Below are positions 25,080 to 26,871 of a stretch of 26,871 nt of DNA, piece by piece. The DNA is taken from the NCBI GenBank assembly GCA_040752395.1, contig JBFMHD010000009.1:1-26871 (forward strand). Reading direction: 5' to 3'. The position numbers were made by a program, and so were the translations under genes. Numbering within the stretch: the first letter of the stretch is position 1; each line of letters opens with the position of its first letter. The notes under the pieces are model-generated. The model worked only from the letters and a program-made list of their open reading frames with translations, was not told where the DNA came from and did no database searches. The DNA comes from JBFMHD01 sp040752395 [NCBI: Candidatus Hydrogenedentota bacterium]. GTDB lineage: Bacteria; JBFMHD01.

Positions 25080-25825
25080 ATTATATAAAATCTAACGATA
25101 CACAATTTAAGCTACACTATGAATTAGGGAAAATTCACTGGTGGTTGAGAACCACCAATGAATTATTTTTTAAAACAATACGACATTATTTACCATGGGG
25201 GAACTCTATACTTGATGCAGGCTGCGGTGTTGGTAATTTATTATTTAAAATTGATAATGAATATGTTACCTTTGGTGTTGACTTATCAGAGAGCGCACTT
25301 AAGTTCTGTAAAAATAATGTTTTAAAATCTAAGCTTATATGCGGTAATACTGAAAGACTCCCGTTTTGCAAAGATATATTCAATGCTGTTTTATCATTGG
25401 ATGTATTATATCATCTCAACGTTAAGGACGATGAAAATGCTCTAAAAGAGATCTATAGAGTGCTTTTACCCGGAGGATATTTATTTCTTCATTTACCCGC
25501 TTATAATTTTATGTATTCATCTCATGATAAAATAGCACATTCGGTAAGACGATATACTATCAATCAAGTAAAAGAGTTATTAACCAGATCAGATTTTGAA
25601 ATCATTAGATTAACTTACAGGGTTTGTTTTTTATTTCCTTTTGCATTTTTTAAAAGAAAAATCTTAAGGTCTGATGAAACATCTGATTTAAAATCAGTTC
25701 CTCGCTGGTTAAATTTTTTACTTGAGAAAATAATGTATTTTGAGAATATACTGGTTTTGAGGTATAATTTACCTTTTGGCTTATCTGTTTTTTCTGTAGC
25801 GAGAAAAAAAGGACAAAGGTTATGA
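25073..25825 (+). CDS. Class I SAM-dependent methyltransferase
   Basis: A 250-residue methyltransferase of the Methyltransf_11 type. Motif I is ILDAGCGVGNLLFKI near residues 43-57, followed by FGVDLSESAL, NTERLPFCKDIFNAVLSLDVLYHL and EIYRVLLPGGYLFLHLPAY. It overlaps the radical SAM gene by seven bases (ATG at 25073; a GTG at 25076 is an alternative start) and overlaps the next gene by ATGA. It could methylate a sugar or a lipid carrier; the adjacent radical SAM protein and membrane transferase make a lipid-linked sugar plausible, but that is inference. Confidence 0.8.
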   Translation: MVNYIKSNDTQFKLHYELGKIHWWLRTTNELFFKTIRHYLPWGNSILDAGCGVGNLLFKIDNEYVTFGVDLSESALKFCKNNVLKSKLICGNTERLPFCKDIFNAVLSLDVLYHLNVKDDENALKEIYRVLLPGGYLFLHLPAYNFMYSSHDKIAHSVRRYTINQVKELLTRSDFEIIRLTYRVCFLFPFAFFKRKILRSDETSDLKSVPRWLNFLLEKIMYFENILVLRYNLPFGLSVFSVARKKGQRL

Positions 25826-26871
25826 AAAGCAAGAACGTATATATTGATTGTTTATTAATATTAATCTTGGTACTCTTATGCATAATGTATAATTACAATT
25901 TTATATTTTATGGAAACACTGTTGCTGAAATCCATCTTTTTCATTTAATTTCTTATAGGGTTAATGATGTTTTATTTCCATTTAAAAATTCTTTAGCGAT
26001 TAATCCTGAATTAAAAAATACCGCTCTATGCCCTGCTAATGTTATTTTCTTACCCCCGGGGATGCATATTATTACGAAATTAGTCAGTTCTTATATAAGC
26101 AGAAGTCACACAACTATGAATATTATTTTACTTATAATACGTATAATTGAAACTATATTAATTTTTTTAATATTAAAAAAGATAACTAAAAGAGTAGCTG
26201 CATTTTCTTTTACCTTATTTATGATTTCTTTATATTCAATATATTTTCTTAATGATAGTTTTGTTCAGCCTCTTTTAATCCTAACTTGTTTTTTATTGGT
26301 ATTAGACATTAATTCAGTGAGTCTAATGAGGTATTTTTTCTGCGGATTGGTTACAGGGTTAACGTGGATATTCAGGCAGAATGTTGGTTTATTTTTGACT
26401 TCTTCTATTATTGCTTTTATATTTTTATCTCATTTAGAAAATACTGAGAACCCTTCTAAAAAAGATAGAATAACTCTAATAGCTTTTCTTTTTGCAGTTA
26501 TGGTATGTGGTGTTATAGCGTTGAAAACTATGAGGTATGTTGATGATGAAATCTGGTATTTCTTGCCATTTTTTATATTATTTATTTCTCTTTATATTTT
26601 TTCGGTAAAAAACAAGAATTTATATATTAATTTAAAATCTGCAATAAAAGATTTATCAATATTTATAATACCCAATATTTCAATAATTTTATTGTGGATT
26701 CTTTATTTTGGAGCGGTTATAGGTTTTGATGAATATCTTTATAATATATTTTTAGTACCATTTAAACACAGGACACTTTATGAATATTCTTTTTTATTTC
26801 ACATTAAACGCGGGGTCGAACATTTAGTTGGTTTTATATCAAATCTAAATTTAGCGGAGATCTATGGTTTT
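25822..26871 (+). CDS. Multi-membrane protein, probable GT-C glycosyltransferase (3' partial)
   Basis: The gene begins with an ATGA overlap at the methyltransferase stop and runs open through the right edge (350 codons seen). The protein MKSKNVYIDCLLILILVLLC... has about eight hydrophobic helices in the visible part. The first helix is followed by a loop with GNTVAEIHLFHLISYRVND and then FLPPGMHIITKLV, the layout of the periplasmic loop 1 in PMT/ArnT-like (GT39/GT-C) enzymes, where an acidic residue serves catalysis. GLTWIFRQNVGLFL also fits that group. If so it would use a polyprenyl-phosphate sugar, perhaps from the GT2 enzyme at 21405. A Wzy polymerase is the main alternative; the missing C-terminus prevents a decision. 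Confidence 0.6.
   Translation, partial: MKSKNVYIDCLLILILVLLCIMYNYNFIFYGNTVAEIHLFHLISYRVNDVLFPFKNSLAINPELKNTALCPANVIFLPPGMHIITKLVSSYISRSHTTMNIILLIIRIIETILIFLILKKITKRVAAFSFTLFMISLYSIYFLNDSFVQPLLILTCFLLVLDINSVSLMRYFFCGLVTGLTWIFRQNVGLFLTSSIIAFIFLSHLENTENPSKKDRITLIAFLFAVMVCGVIALKTMRYVDDEIWYFLPFFILFISLYIFSVKNKNLYINLKSAIKDLSIFIIPNISIILLWILYFGAVIGFDEYLYNIFLVPFKHRTLYEYSFLFHIKRGVEHLVGFISNLNLAEIYGF

Overview
The window is an AT-rich (about one third GC by eye), densely packed locus for a surface polysaccharide or O-antigen. All 24 genes lie on the + strand. Gene content (Wzx-type flippase, FkbM methyltransferase, LIC12162-type transferase, B12-domain radical SAM proteins, HisH/HisF/PP-loop amidation trio) points to a Gram-negative bacterium. 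AT richness, dispersed hairpin repeats and small mobile elements suggest an uncultivated lineage, but I cannot name a phylum from the sequence alone. No rRNA, tRNA, CRISPR array or transposase gene was seen.

Block 1 (1-13638) is one run of overlapping or nearly touching genes. It holds a WecD-like acetyltransferase cut by the left edge, a D-2-hydroxyacid dehydrogenase, a fused cytidylyltransferase/class III aminotransferase, a PseA/WbpG-type sugar amidotransferase with its own HisH and HisF, a second acetyltransferase, a B12-domain radical SAM protein, a flippase, a LIC12162-family transferase and a second radical SAM protein. Together these look like synthesis and export of an amino, acylated and probably amidinated acidic sugar. 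The HisF has lost the first catalytic Asp of histidine biosynthesis, which fits a sugar-amidation role.

Block 2 (13639-17084) holds two genes (FkbM methyltransferase; a large unrecognised surface-carbohydrate protein) between two same-direction copies of a dispersed repeat. In the first copy a 127-bp element with perfect 15-bp inverted ends is inserted, with a 5-bp target duplication. The second copy, 3.2 kb away, preserves the uninterrupted site. Related hairpin modules follow in swapped order.

Block 3 (17085-26871) starts with an HpcH/HpaI-type aldolase, a KdsB-like cytidylyltransferase, an SDR and a Gfo/Idh/MocA oxidoreductase. I infer a possible compact route to an unusual CMP-activated 2-keto acid sugar that uses a pyruvate aldolase instead of a PEP-dependent synthase. 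Then come a PAPS sulfotransferase, a membrane-anchored GT2 glycosyltransferase, a NodB-type deacetylase, a third B12-domain radical SAM protein, a class I methyltransferase and a multi-membrane protein cut by the right edge. The likely product is a methylated, sulfated, deacetylated polysaccharide carrying two kinds of CMP-derived acidic sugar. The most testable novelties are the aldolase-cytidylyltransferase cassette and the element caught with its empty site.
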